From positions 1 to 64,000 of the forward strand of contig NZ_VOIW01000009.1 of assembly GCF_009659625.1 (NCBI RefSeq): a stretch of 64,000 bases of DNA, given 5' to 3'. This stretch comes from Pseudomonas haemolytica (lineage in GTDB: Bacteria > Pseudomonadota > Gammaproteobacteria > Pseudomonadales > Pseudomonadaceae). Under the pieces are notes generated by a model, which saw only the letters and a list, made by a program, of their open reading frames with translations, was not told the DNA's origin and did no database searches. Positions 9,360-17,126 of the stretch are shown piece after piece (the first letter of the stretch is position 1; each line of letters starts with the position of its first letter). The translations under genes were made by a program, and so were the position numbers.

Positions 9360-10244
9360 GTGAGACCTGTCGACACCCTGTATCTGCTGGGACTGGCTGC
9401 CATCTGGGGCGCGAGTTTTCTGTTTATGCGCATCATCGCGCCCGAAATCGGCACGGTGCCGACTGCGTTTTTCCGCGTGTCGATTGCCGCCGCCGGCTTG
9501 CTGGTAATCCTGGCGATGATGCGCGTGAGCTGGGATTTCCAGGGCAAGTTCAAGATCGTTCTGCTGCTGGGCGTGATCAACTCCGGAATCCCGGCAACCA
9601 TGTACTCGGTGGCGGCCCAGGTATTGCCGGCGGGTTACTCGGCGATCTTCAACGCCACCACACCGTTGATGGGCGTGCTGATTGGCGGGTTGTTCTTCAG
9701 TGAACGCCTGACACCGTCGAAAATCTCAGGGGTAGCCTTGGGGCTGTTTGGCGTCGCCGTGCTCACGCGCGCAGGGCCGGTGGCATTTGATCTGGAGTTA
9801 TTGATGGGCGCGCTGGCCTGTCTGTTGGCGACCACCTGCTACGGCTTTGCCGGTTTCCTGGCGCGGCGTTGGCTGGATCAGCGCGGCGGGTTGGACAGCC
9901 GCCTGTCGGCCTTGGGCAGCATGCTTGGCGCTACATTGTTCTTGCTGCCGTTGTTTGCCTACAGCGCCATCAGCCAGCCACCGGCGAGTTGGGGCGGCTG
10001 GCAGGTGTGGGCGTCGCTGCTGGGGCTGGGATTGGTGTGTACAGCATTTGCGTACATCCTGTACTTCCGCTTGCTGTCATCGATTGGCCCGGTCAAGTCG
10101 ATGACCGTGACCTTCATGATCCCGCCGTTCGGCGTGCTGTGGGGGGCATTGCTGCTGGATGAGCCGTTGTCCATGGCCCATCTGTATGGCGGGGTGTTGA
10201 TCGCCGGGGCGTTGTGGTTGGTGCTGCGCCCGCAAAAACTGTAG
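9360..10244 (+). CDS. EamA/DMT-superfamily exporter
   Basis: A 294-residue integral membrane protein made of two EamA repeats, roughly ten hydrophobic segments. The N-terminus reads LYLLGLAAIWGASFLFMRII, a typical first helix of the drug/metabolite transporter family. The start is GTG with an AGGAG site 7-8 bases upstream. The substrate cannot be told from sequence; family members export amino acids, metabolites or drugs. It converges with the next gene, and its TAG lies inside a perfect 14-bp-stem hairpin. Confidence 0.9.
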   Translation: MRPVDTLYLLGLAAIWGASFLFMRIIAPEIGTVPTAFFRVSIAAAGLLVILAMMRVSWDFQGKFKIVLLLGVINSGIPATMYSVAAQVLPAGYSAIFNATTPLMGVLIGGLFFSERLTPSKISGVALGLFGVAVLTRAGPVAFDLELLMGALACLLATTCYGFAGFLARRWLDQRGGLDSRLSALGSMLGATLFLLPLFAYSAISQPPASWGGWQVWASLLGLGLVCTAFAYILYFRLLSSIGPVKSMTVTFMIPPFGVLWGALLLDEPLSMAHLYGGVLIAGALWLVLRPQKL

Positions 10245-10268
10245 GAGCGAGCGTGCTCGCTCCTACAG
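10239..10268. terminator. Hairpin between convergent EamA genes
   Basis: CTGTAGGAGCGAGC (10239-10252) is perfectly complementary to GCTCGCTCCTACAG (10255-10268) with a 2-base loop. The plus-strand gene's stop codon lies within the first arm. There is no strong T tract, so it is a REP-like hairpin that could serve both converging transcripts. Confidence 0.6.
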
Positions 10269-10277
10269 GGGTAGGTT

Positions 10278-11138
10278 TCAGTTTTTACGGAATACAAAGA
10301 CCAGACCGACAATGATCAACACCATCCCCAACAGGCTCAACACGGCCAGCCGATTGCCGAAGATCAGGTAGTCCATCACCGCCGTCACCGCCGGCACCAG
10401 GTAGAACAGGCTGGTGACATTCACCAGGTTGCCGCGGGCAATCAGGCGATACAGCAACAACGTCGCCAGCACTGACACCACCAGCCCCATCCACAGCACC
10501 GGCAGGTAAAAGCCCGCGCTGTGTTCAAAGTGGAACGGCTGGAAGGGCACGAACACGGCGCACAACAACAGCCCGGCCAGATATTGCAGCGGCAACGTGC
10601 CCAAGGGGTTGTCGGTGATGCGTTTTTGCATGATCGAGCCCAACGTCATGCTCGCCAGCGCCAGCAGCCCGAACAGCATCCCGGCCAGGGACATGCCCGC
10701 CAGCCCGATGCCCTGGTACACCACCATGATCAACCCGGCCAAGCCCAACCCCAGGCCGAACAGCCGGCGCCAGGAGCGCTGGCGCTCCATCAGCACCACA
10801 GTGAGGATCGGCTGTACGCCCATGATGGTCGCCATCACGCCGGGCGTGACTTTGAGGTCCAGGGCCAGCAGATAGAAAATCTGGTAGGCCCCCAACAGCA
10901 CCAGGCCCGTCGCCGCTGCATACAACATCGGCCTGCCGGGACGTGGCATCTTCAACGTGAGGATAGGCACCAGCAGCACCAACCCCAGCAGGGCGATGGC
11001 AAAACGGATTAGTAGAAAGGCAAAGGGTGAAGCGTGAGCCAGGCCCAACTTGGAAAAGATCGCCCCGCTGCTCCACAGCAAGACAAACAGGCTCGTCGAG
11101 GCCGCCGCGGCCACGGATCGTTTCGAAAGAACAGACAT
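10278..11138 (-). CDS. EamA/DMT-superfamily exporter (possibly leader-controlled)
   Basis: A 286-residue membrane protein with two EamA domains and about ten transmembrane segments (for example LFVLLWSSGAIFSKLGLAH near the N-terminus). It is distinct in sequence from the convergent EamA gene beside it. The ATG at 11138 is preceded by GGTGG. About 100 bases upstream on the same strand ends a proline-rich mini-ORF, and a terminator-like hairpin with a T6 run lies about 25-55 bases before the start, so premature termination may control expression. The substrate is unknown; RhtA-like amino acid export is one possibility. Confidence 0.9.
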   Translation of the reverse strand: MSVLSKRSVAAAASTSLFVLLWSSGAIFSKLGLAHASPFAFLLIRFAIALLGLVLLVPILTLKMPRPGRPMLYAAATGLVLLGAYQIFYLLALDLKVTPGVMATIMGVQPILTVVLMERQRSWRRLFGLGLGLAGLIMVVYQGIGLAGMSLAGMLFGLLALASMTLGSIMQKRITDNPLGTLPLQYLAGLLLCAVFVPFQPFHFEHSAGFYLPVLWMGLVVSVLATLLLYRLIARGNLVNVTSLFYLVPAVTAVMDYLIFGNRLAVLSLLGMVLIIVGLVFVFRKN

Positions 11139-11160
11139 GAGTTACCACCTGTAATCAGGC

Positions 11161-11193
11161 AAAAAAGCCAATTCAGCCAAGGCTGAAATTCGG
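11161..11193 (-). terminator. Candidate attenuator hairpin before the EamA gene
   Basis: On the minus strand, CCGAATTTCAGCC pairs with GGCTGAATTGG (two single-base bulges) and is followed at once by CTTTTTT, a rho-independent terminator layout. It lies between the mini-ORF (stop at 11237) and the exporter start (11138). Terminating there would stop the exporter being transcribed, so an attenuation role is inferred. Confidence 0.5.
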
Positions 11194-11236
11194 TAGGTTT
11201 TTTTCAGGCAGGCACAGGGCAACAGCGAATCGCTGA

Positions 11237-11401
11237 TCAGCCCGAAATGCCAACACCCGGCGGTGATACGACTGCGTACACCGGCGTGCTACTGACAGGT
11301 GGGGGGTAGTGACTGATCTGCGCAGGCTGCTTGCCGCCGCACGGCACGACCACAGCGTTGACCGCTGAATCGACTACCGCTATGCGCTGGGAAGCTGGCA
11401 T
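11237..11401 (-). CDS. Small proline-rich ORF, candidate leader peptide
   Basis: A 54-codon frame ending in a proline-rich tail (SHYPPPVSSTPVYAVVSPPG, then VGISG). Starting at 11401 places it 28 bases downstream of a predicted transcription start. An alternative ATG at 11458 has a better AGGA ribosome site and would give 73 residues, but it lies upstream of the predicted -10. The stop codon is inside the palindrome GCTGATCAGC (11232-11241), and GGCTGA there is complementary to TCAGCC in the downstream hairpin. Polyproline stretches can stall ribosomes, which would suit a regulatory leader. No domain is recognised; it may also be a small protein in its own right. Confidence 0.45.
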   Translation of the reverse strand: MPASQRIAVVDSAVNAVVVPCGGKQPAQISHYPPPVSSTPVYAVVSPPGVGISG

Positions 11402-11435
11402 GTGCTGATCTTTTTGAAGGGATAAGGACGCGTCG

Positions 11436-11465
11436 ACTATAACCAGCCGCAAACACATTTTGCAA
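11436..11465 (-). promoter_or_regulatory. Candidate sigma-70 promoter of the leader/EamA transcript
   Basis: On the minus strand, TTGCAA (11465-11460) and TATAGT (11441-11436) are separated by 18 bases. This would start transcription near 11429, just before the mini-ORF ATG at 11401. Confidence 0.4.
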
Positions 11466-11526
11466 TCCTTTCCCCCGCCGCCCTGTGCGTGGAGGACTTT
11501 TCATGCCGTCGAACCAGACCACTCGC

Positions 11527-11532
11527 TATAAT
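11527..11532 (+). promoter_or_regulatory. Candidate -10 box of the CPBP protease gene
   Basis: A perfect TATAAT lies 28 bases before the ATG at 11561. No good -35 is seen at 17 bases upstream. Confidence 0.35.
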
Positions 11533-11560
11533 GCCGCCCAGTTTTTTCTAAGGATTTCAC

Positions 11561-12352
11561 ATGATTGCTCTGCCCTGGCTGTACCTCACGCTGCTTTCCA
11601 TCGGCTATGTCATGGCCTTGATCTACGGCCAACTGGGCATACTGGCGGCGGTCTCCGTGGCGCTGTTGCTGGTGGCCGGATACGCCGTACGCCAGCAGCG
11701 TAACCCTTGGGCACGCTACCTGGGCCACGGGTTGTTTATCGTCCTTGCCCTGGGCCTGGCGATGCACTGGTTGCCGGGTTTCCACAATGGCCGCGGCATC
11801 GCGCCCCAGCGCCTTACCCCTGACGCCGTGCCCTTTTCGATGTACCTGAACCAGGACAAACCGCTGATCGGCTTCTGGCTGCTGCTGGCCTGCCCGTGGA
11901 TTGTGGCGCGGCGGTCATTGCGCCTGTCGATCTGCGTCACTGCCGTGGCCCTGGTCTTGACCGCCATCGCCGCCTTGGGTGGCGCAGCCCTGATGGGCAT
12001 GATCAGCTGGGCACCGAAGTGGCCGGACCAGGCGTGGCTCTGGGTATTGAATAACCTGCTGCTGGTGACGCTGGTCGAGGAAGCGCTGTTCCGTGGCTAT
12101 ATCCAGGGCGGCCTGAGCCAGCGCTTCAAAAACCTGCCCTACGGCGAGAACCTCGCGCTGCTGCTGGCCTCGCTGTTATTCGGCCTGGTGCACCTGGGCG
12201 CGGGTTGGCAGTGGGTGCTGCTGGCGAGTATTGCCGGCGTCGCTTACGGCCTGGCGTATCGCTTTGGCGGGCTGGGCGCGGCGATTGCCACGCACTTTGG
12301 CTTGAACCTGCTTCACTTCGGACTGTTCACCTATCCGATGCTGGCCAGCTGA
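11561..12352 (+). CDS. CPBP-family intramembrane metalloprotease
   Basis: A 263-residue membrane protein with about eight hydrophobic segments. The Abi/CPBP signature is complete: EEALFR at residues 173-178, His211 in FGLVHLG, and His245 in THFGLNLLHFG. These residues form the glutamate/histidine active site of Rce1-like membrane proteases. Bacterial members process peptides such as bacteriocins or act in self-immunity; the substrate here is not evident. The ATG follows AAGGATTTCAC. The gene stands alone, upstream of the aerotaxis transducer. Confidence 0.88.
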   Translation: MIALPWLYLTLLSIGYVMALIYGQLGILAAVSVALLLVAGYAVRQQRNPWARYLGHGLFIVLALGLAMHWLPGFHNGRGIAPQRLTPDAVPFSMYLNQDKPLIGFWLLLACPWIVARRSLRLSICVTAVALVLTAIAALGGAALMGMISWAPKWPDQAWLWVLNNLLLVTLVEEALFRGYIQGGLSQRFKNLPYGENLALLLASLLFGLVHLGAGWQWVLLASIAGVAYGLAYRFGGLGAAIATHFGLNLLHFGLFTYPMLAS

Positions 12353-12447
12353 CGCTTACCTCGGCCCACTGGATTGTTGCAAAAAACAAGTTAAATAAAT
12401 GCTCGCCATTGCCGATAACCCCTGAAAGCCTTGTGGATTGAACAATC

Positions 12448-14013
12448 ATGCGTAATAACCAACCCGTTACCCAGCGCGAACGTACCTTCCCCGCTCAGCA
12501 ACGGTTGATCTCCACCACAGATGCCAAGGGTGTCATTACCTACTGCAACGACGCGTTTGTCGAAATCAGTGGGTTCACCCACGACGAACTGATCCGTGCC
12601 CCGCACAATCTGGTACGTCACCCGGACGTTCCGGCAGCGGTATTCGCGCATATGTGGTCAACGCTCAAACAAGGCTTGCCATGGATGGGCATTGTCAAGA
12701 ATCGCTGCAAGACCGGTGACCACTACTGGGTGAACGCCTACGTAACACCGGTCTTCGACGGCAACCAGGTGATCGGCTACGAATCGGTGCGCATCAAGCC
12801 CACCGCCGAGCAGATCCGCCGGGCCGAAGCGCTCTATCAACGCATCAACCAGGGCAAGTCGGCCGTTCCTCAGCGGGACAAATGGCTGCCGGTGCTGCAG
12901 GACTGGCTGCCGTTTATCCTGGTCAGCCAGTTGAGCTTCATGATCGGCGCGTCGCTCAACTCCCACTGGGGCTTTGCCTTGGCGGCGGGTCTGTCGGTGC
13001 CGTTGGGCCTGCTGGGCCTGAGCTGGCAACAACGCGGCCTCAAGCGTTTGCTGCGCCTGGCCGAGCAGACCACCTCCGACCCGTTGATCGCGCAGATGTA
13101 CACCGACAGCCGTGGCGCCCAAGCGCGACTGGAAATGTCGATCCTCAGCCAGGAAGCACGTCTTAAGACCTGCCTGACTCGGTTGCAGGACACTGCCGAG
13201 CACCTCAACGCCCAGGCGGCGCAGTCCAACACCCTGGCGCACAACAGCTCCAGCGGCCTGGAACGCCAGCGCGTGGAAACCGAACAGGTGGCCACAGCGG
13301 TCAACCAGATGGCGGCGACCACTCAGGAAGTGGCCAGCCATGTACAGCGCACCGCCGACGCCACCCAGGAAGCCAACCGCCTGACCGGCCGCGGCCGCGA
13401 TATCGCCGGGGAAACCCGCGAGGCGATTCAACGGCTGTCGGTGGCCGTGGGCGAGACGGGCGTGACCGTCACCCAATTGGCCAAGGACAGCGATGAAATC
13501 GGCGGCGTGGTCGATGTGATCAAAGGCATCGCCGACCAGACCAACCTGTTGGCCCTCAACGCGGCCATCGAAGCGGCGCGTGCCGGGGAGATGGGCCGTG
13601 GTTTTGCGGTGGTGGCTGACGAAGTGCGCCAACTGGCGCAGCGTACCGCTGAGTCCACCGGGCAGATCCATGCCTTGATCGCCAAGCTGCAACACACGGC
13701 GGCTGCGGCCGTGCAAACCATGGACGCCGGGCATCGCCAGGCTGAAGAGGGTGTAGCGCGGGTAATGGAAGCGGACCAGGCCTTGGTGGGTATCAGTGAG
13801 GCGGTGGCGAATATCACCGATATGACTACCCAGATCGCCGCTGCCACCGAGGAGCAAAGCGCTGTTGCTGAAGAGATCAGCCGTAATATCAGCACCATTG
13901 CGCTGTTGGCGGATGAGACGTCAGAGCAGGCGATGAACTCGGCGCAGTTGAGTGAGGAACTGACTCATACCGCGAATACCCAGTACTCGCTGGTAGAGCG
14001 CTTTAACCGGTAG
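12448..14013 (+). CDS. aer: Aerotaxis receptor Aer (PAS-containing methyl-accepting chemotaxis protein)
   Basis: A 521-residue transducer. An N-terminal PAS domain (about 20-115) has the Aer-type FAD pocket sequences ISGFTHDELI and HNLVRHPDVP. A hydrophobic hairpin at about 152-193 anchors it in the inner membrane, then comes a long cytoplasmic coiled-coil signalling domain. The conserved hairpin tip is present (IADQTNLLALNAAIEAARAG). There is no periplasmic sensor loop, so it senses internal redox or electron-transport state and signals to CheA/CheW. Its position near the cbb3 oxidase and anr matches the Pseudomonas gene order. I saw no convincing Anr box directly upstream. Confidence 0.93.
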   Translation: MRNNQPVTQRERTFPAQQRLISTTDAKGVITYCNDAFVEISGFTHDELIRAPHNLVRHPDVPAAVFAHMWSTLKQGLPWMGIVKNRCKTGDHYWVNAYVTPVFDGNQVIGYESVRIKPTAEQIRRAEALYQRINQGKSAVPQRDKWLPVLQDWLPFILVSQLSFMIGASLNSHWGFALAAGLSVPLGLLGLSWQQRGLKRLLRLAEQTTSDPLIAQMYTDSRGAQARLEMSILSQEARLKTCLTRLQDTAEHLNAQAAQSNTLAHNSSSGLERQRVETEQVATAVNQMAATTQEVASHVQRTADATQEANRLTGRGRDIAGETREAIQRLSVAVGETGVTVTQLAKDSDEIGGVVDVIKGIADQTNLLALNAAIEAARAGEMGRGFAVVADEVRQLAQRTAESTGQIHALIAKLQHTAAAAVQTMDAGHRQAEEGVARVMEADQALVGISEAVANITDMTTQIAAATEEQSAVAEEISRNISTIALLADETSEQAMNSAQLSEELTHTANTQYSLVERFNR

Positions 14014-14019
14014 ACCGCA

Positions 14020-14102
14020 ATCGGGGGCAAGCCCCCTCCCACATTTTGACCCTATTCCAAAGTTGGAACTCGGTCGAATGTGGGAGGGGCTTGCCCCCGA
14101 TA
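14020..14102. repeat. Paired REP (long inverted repeat) between aer and the hydrolase gene
   Basis: ATCGGGGGCAAGCCCCCTCC and its inverted partner are separated by about 35 bases, forming a REP doublet between convergent genes. It probably doubles as a transcription end. Confidence 0.8.
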
Positions 14103-14106
14103 GGCC

Positions 14107-14799
14107 CTAACAGGCGCCGAGAAACTCAGCCACTTGCACTGCCGCAGCCTCCAGATGCTGCTCATGGCTGAACCCCGAAGCCTTTAGCGGCTTCAAATCA
14201 TGATCCCCCGCCACCCGCCACATCACCTCGATGTTCGGCGACAACTCATAGCCTTGCACTGCCTGCCGATTACCCAGCGCATCACGCTCGCCCTGCACAA
14301 TCAAGGTCGGCGTCTTCAACCCGGCCAGATGCTCCACCCGTGGTTTTTCCGGCTTGCCCACTGCATAGAACGGATAGCCCAGGCACACCAAGCCATCGGC
14401 ACCCAACTCGTCGGCTACTAAACTCGCCATCCGCCCGCCCATGGACTTGCCGCCAATCGCCAGTGTCCCAGCGACATGACGTCGCACCTGGGCATACACC
14501 TCGCGCCAGCATTCCAGCAGTTTGGGCGCCGGATTCGGCGGGCGTTTGCCGCCGTCCACCCGGCGCTGGGCCATGTACGGGAACTCGAAGCGCAGCACGT
14601 TCACGCCATGCCCGGCAAGGCGTTCAGCCATGTCGCTCATGAACGCCGAGTCCATCGGTGCGCCGGCGCCGTGGGCCAGGATCAACGTGACCGGCTCGCC
14701 CGACGTCTTGCCCGTGGCGACATTCCACAGCCAGCCGCGTTCGCGCACACACTGCGCCCATTGATCCCCGTCAATACTGGCCTTGTGCTCTTTGCCCAT
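14107..14799 (-). CDS. Alpha/beta-hydrolase family protein (KANL3/Tex30-like)
   Basis: A 230-residue cytoplasmic alpha/beta hydrolase. The oxyanion segment LILAHGAGAPMDS is near the N-terminus, the nucleophile elbow reads GGKSMGG, and a candidate catalytic His lies in VAGDHDLKP near the C-terminus. The start at 14799 (MGKEHKASIDG) has a GAGG ribosome site. A longer frame to 14886 would run across the ccoN promoter and into its start. The substrate is unknown. Its 5' end contains the perfect Anr box (14761-14774) serving the divergent ccoN operon. Confidence 0.85.
   Translation of the reverse strand: MGKEHKASIDGDQWAQCVRERGWLWNVATGKTSGEPVTLILAHGAGAPMDSAFMSDMAERLAGHGVNVLRFEFPYMAQRRVDGGKRPPNPAPKLLECWREVYAQVRRHVAGTLAIGGKSMGGRMASLVADELGADGLVCLGYPFYAVGKPEKPRVEHLAGLKTPTLIVQGERDALGNRQAVQGYELSPNIEVMWRVAGDHDLKPLKASGFSHEQHLEAAAVQVAEFLGAC
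14761..14774 (+). promoter_or_regulatory. Perfect Anr/FNR box upstream of the first cco operon
   Basis: TTGATCCCCGTCAA matches the Pseudomonas Anr consensus TTGAT-N4-GTCAA exactly. It lies 105 bases before the ccoN ATG and inside the coding region of the divergent hydrolase gene. A TATAAC at 14824-14829 could be the -10, which would put the box centre near -68. Induction of this operon at low oxygen is inferred; in P. aeruginosa the upstream (cco2) operon is the Anr-induced one. Confidence 0.75.
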
Positions 14800-14878
14800 G
14801 CTTGCCTCGCTTTTTAGTCTGCCTATAACTCCAGCCCAAGTGCCGCATTTGCTTGGGTTGAACCGTGGATGGGGAACC

Positions 14879-16303
14879 ATGAACACTACTTTAAGTACCG
14901 CCTATAACTACAAGGTGGTCCGCCAATTCGCCATTATGACGGTGGTGTGGGGCATCGTCGGCATGGGGCTCGGGGTTTTTCTCGCTGCCCAATTGGTATG
15001 GCCTGCGCTCAACTTTGATTTGCCCTGGACCAGCTTCGGCCGCCTGCGCCCGTTGCACACCAACGCGGTGATCTTCGCCTTTGGTGGCTGCGCACTGTTT
15101 GCCAGCTCGTTCTACTCGGTGCAGCGTACCTGCCAGACGCAACTGTTCGCGCCGAAAGTCGCCGCGTTCTGCTTCTGGGGCTGGCAGCTTGTTATCCTGC
15201 TGGCTGCCATCAGCTTGCCGCTGGGCTACACCAGCTCCAAGGAATACGCCGAGCTGGAATGGCCGATCGACATCCTGATCACCATCGTCTGGGTCGCCTA
15301 TGCCATCGTGTTCTTCGGCACGATCATGAAGCGCAACACCAAGCACATCTACGTTGGTAACTGGTTCTTCGGTGCGTTCATCATCACCGTGGCGATCCTG
15401 CATATCGTCAATAACCTGGAAATCCCGGTCAGCCTGACCAAGTCCTACTCGCTGTACGGTGGTGCGACGGATGCCATGGTGCAGTGGTGGTATGGGCATA
15501 ACGCTGTGGGCTTTTTCCTCACTGCGGGCTTTCTCGGGATGATGTACTACTTCGTGCCCAAGCAGGCCGAGCGTCCGGTGTATTCCTATCGCTTGTCCAT
15601 CGTGCACTTCTGGGCACTGATCACCCTGTATATCTGGGCCGGCCCGCACCACTTGCACTACACCGCCCTGCCAGACTGGGCGCAGTCCCTGGGCATGGTG
15701 ATGTCGCTGGTGCTGCTGGCCCCGAGCTGGGGCGGCATGATCAACGGCATGATGACTCTATCGGGTGCCTGGCATAAGTTGCGCAGCGACCCGATCCTGC
15801 GCTTCCTGGTGGTGTCCCTGGCGTTCTACGGTATGTCGACCTTCGAAGGCCCGATGATGGCGATCAAGACCGTCAACGCCCTCTCCCACTACACCGATTG
15901 GACCATCGGCCACGTACACGCCGGGGCGCTGGGTTGGGTGGCGATGATTTCCATCGGCGCGCTGTACCACATGATCCCGAAAGTCTTCGGTCGCGAGCAG
16001 ATGTACAGCCTCGGCCTGATCAACGCGCACTTCTGGCTGGCCACCATCGGCACCGTGCTCTACATCGCCTCGATGTGGGTCAACGGCATCGCCCAGGGCC
16101 TGATGTGGCGTGCGGTCAACGAAGACGGCACCTTGACCTACTCGTTCGTCGAAACCCTGGTGGCCAGCCACCCAGGCTTCATTGTGCGGTTGGTAGGCGG
16201 TGCCATCTTCCTCAGCGGCATGTTCCTGATGGCTTACAACACTTGGCGCACCGTGCGTTCGGCGCAACCTGCCGAAGTCACCGCTGCAGCGCAGATGGCC
16301 TGA
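14879..16303 (+). CDS. ccoN: cbb3-type cytochrome c oxidase catalytic subunit CcoN (first copy)
   Basis: A 474-residue haem-copper oxidase subunit I with about twelve membrane helices. It houses haem b and the b3-CuB site, where oxygen is reduced at low concentration. Conserved histidine segments are visible (WWYGHNAVGFFLT, WAGPHHLHYT, WTIGHVHAGALGW). The start at 14879 (MNTTLSTAYNYK) has GGGGA just upstream; the frame stays open further upstream into the hydrolase gene. It is the first gene of ccoNOQP and very similar to the second copy at 18424. By position it corresponds to the P. aeruginosa cco2 cluster. Confidence 0.96.
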   Translation: MNTTLSTAYNYKVVRQFAIMTVVWGIVGMGLGVFLAAQLVWPALNFDLPWTSFGRLRPLHTNAVIFAFGGCALFASSFYSVQRTCQTQLFAPKVAAFCFWGWQLVILLAAISLPLGYTSSKEYAELEWPIDILITIVWVAYAIVFFGTIMKRNTKHIYVGNWFFGAFIITVAILHIVNNLEIPVSLTKSYSLYGGATDAMVQWWYGHNAVGFFLTAGFLGMMYYFVPKQAERPVYSYRLSIVHFWALITLYIWAGPHHLHYTALPDWAQSLGMVMSLVLLAPSWGGMINGMMTLSGAWHKLRSDPILRFLVVSLAFYGMSTFEGPMMAIKTVNALSHYTDWTIGHVHAGALGWVAMISIGALYHMIPKVFGREQMYSLGLINAHFWLATIGTVLYIASMWVNGIAQGLMWRAVNEDGTLTYSFVETLVASHPGFIVRLVGGAIFLSGMFLMAYNTWRTVRSAQPAEVTAAAQMA

Positions 16304-16313
16304 GGAGTCGATG

Positions 16314-16922
16314 ATGAAACACGAAACGATTGAAAAGAACGTCGGCCTGTTGATGCTGCTGATGGTGCTCGCCGTGAGCATCGGCGGCTTGACCCAGATC
16401 GTCCCGCTGTTCTTCCAGGACGTGACCAACAAGCCGGTGGAAGGCATGAAGCCCTACACCGCGCTGCAACTGGAAGGCCGCGACATCTACATCCGCGAGG
16501 GCTGCGTACAGTGCCACTCGCAGATGATCCGCCCTTTCCGCGCCGAGACCGAACGCTACGGCCACTACTCGGTGGCAGGCGAAAGCGTGTGGGACCACCC
16601 GTTCCTGTGGGGCTCCAAGCGCACCGGGCCGGACCTGGCCCGCGTCGGCGCGCGCTACTCGGACGACTGGCACCGCGCGCACTTGTACAACCCGCGCAAC
16701 GTGGTACCGGAGTCGAAAATGCCGGCGTATCCGTGGCTGGTTACCGCCGCCGTGGACAGCAGCCACACCGAGACCAAGTTGAAAGTGATGCGCACCCTCG
16801 GCGTGCCCTACACCGACGACGACATCAATGGCGCCGTCGCCAGCCTCAAGGGCAAGACCGAGATGGACGCGCTGGTTTCCTACCTGCAAGTGCTCGGCAC
16901 TGCCATCAAGAGCAAGAGGTGA
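16314..16922 (+). CDS. ccoO: cbb3 oxidase subunit CcoO (first copy)
   Basis: A 202-residue membrane-anchored monohaem cytochrome c. It has one N-terminal helix (GLLMLLMVLAVSIGGLTQIV) and the haem motif CVQCH near residue 63. CcoO passes electrons from CcoP to CcoN. Two adjacent ATGs exist at 16311 and 16314; the second is better spaced from GAGGAG and matches the start of the second copy. It follows ccoN by 10 bases. Confidence 0.95.
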   Translation: MKHETIEKNVGLLMLLMVLAVSIGGLTQIVPLFFQDVTNKPVEGMKPYTALQLEGRDIYIREGCVQCHSQMIRPFRAETERYGHYSVAGESVWDHPFLWGSKRTGPDLARVGARYSDDWHRAHLYNPRNVVPESKMPAYPWLVTAAVDSSHTETKLKVMRTLGVPYTDDDINGAVASLKGKTEMDALVSYLQVLGTAIKSKR

Positions 16923-16925
16923 GCC

Positions 16926-17126
16926 ATGGGATTTGAATTCGATGCGGGCACCATCCGCGGCCTCGGCACGCTGGTGGTCGCCATCGCCTTTATCGGCCTG
17001 TCGCTGTGGGTCTTCAACAACCGCCGCAATGCGGAATTCGAGCAGGCCCGCCTGCTGCCGTTTGCCGATGAACCTTCCCCACCCGACGCTCAAGCAGAGC
17101 CAGCAACAAGGAGCACTCGGCCATGA
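16926..17126 (+). CDS. ccoQ: cbb3 oxidase small subunit CcoQ (first copy)
   Basis: A 66-residue protein with a single transmembrane helix (GTLVVAIAFIGLSLWVFNNR) and a short charged tail ending in LLPFADEP, the CcoQ/FixQ pattern. It stabilises the oxidase complex. A GAGGTGAGCC ribosome site precedes the ATG, 3 bases after the ccoO stop, and its TGA overlaps the ccoP ATG. Confidence 0.92.
   Translation: MGFEFDAGTIRGLGTLVVAIAFIGLSLWVFNNRRNAEFEQARLLPFADEPSPPDAQAEPATRSTRP

Noticed and set aside
12361..12447. Anr box upstream of aer
   Set aside because: TTG and CAAG elements are present (TTGCAAAAAACAAG) but do not fit the TTGAT-N4-ATCAA pattern.
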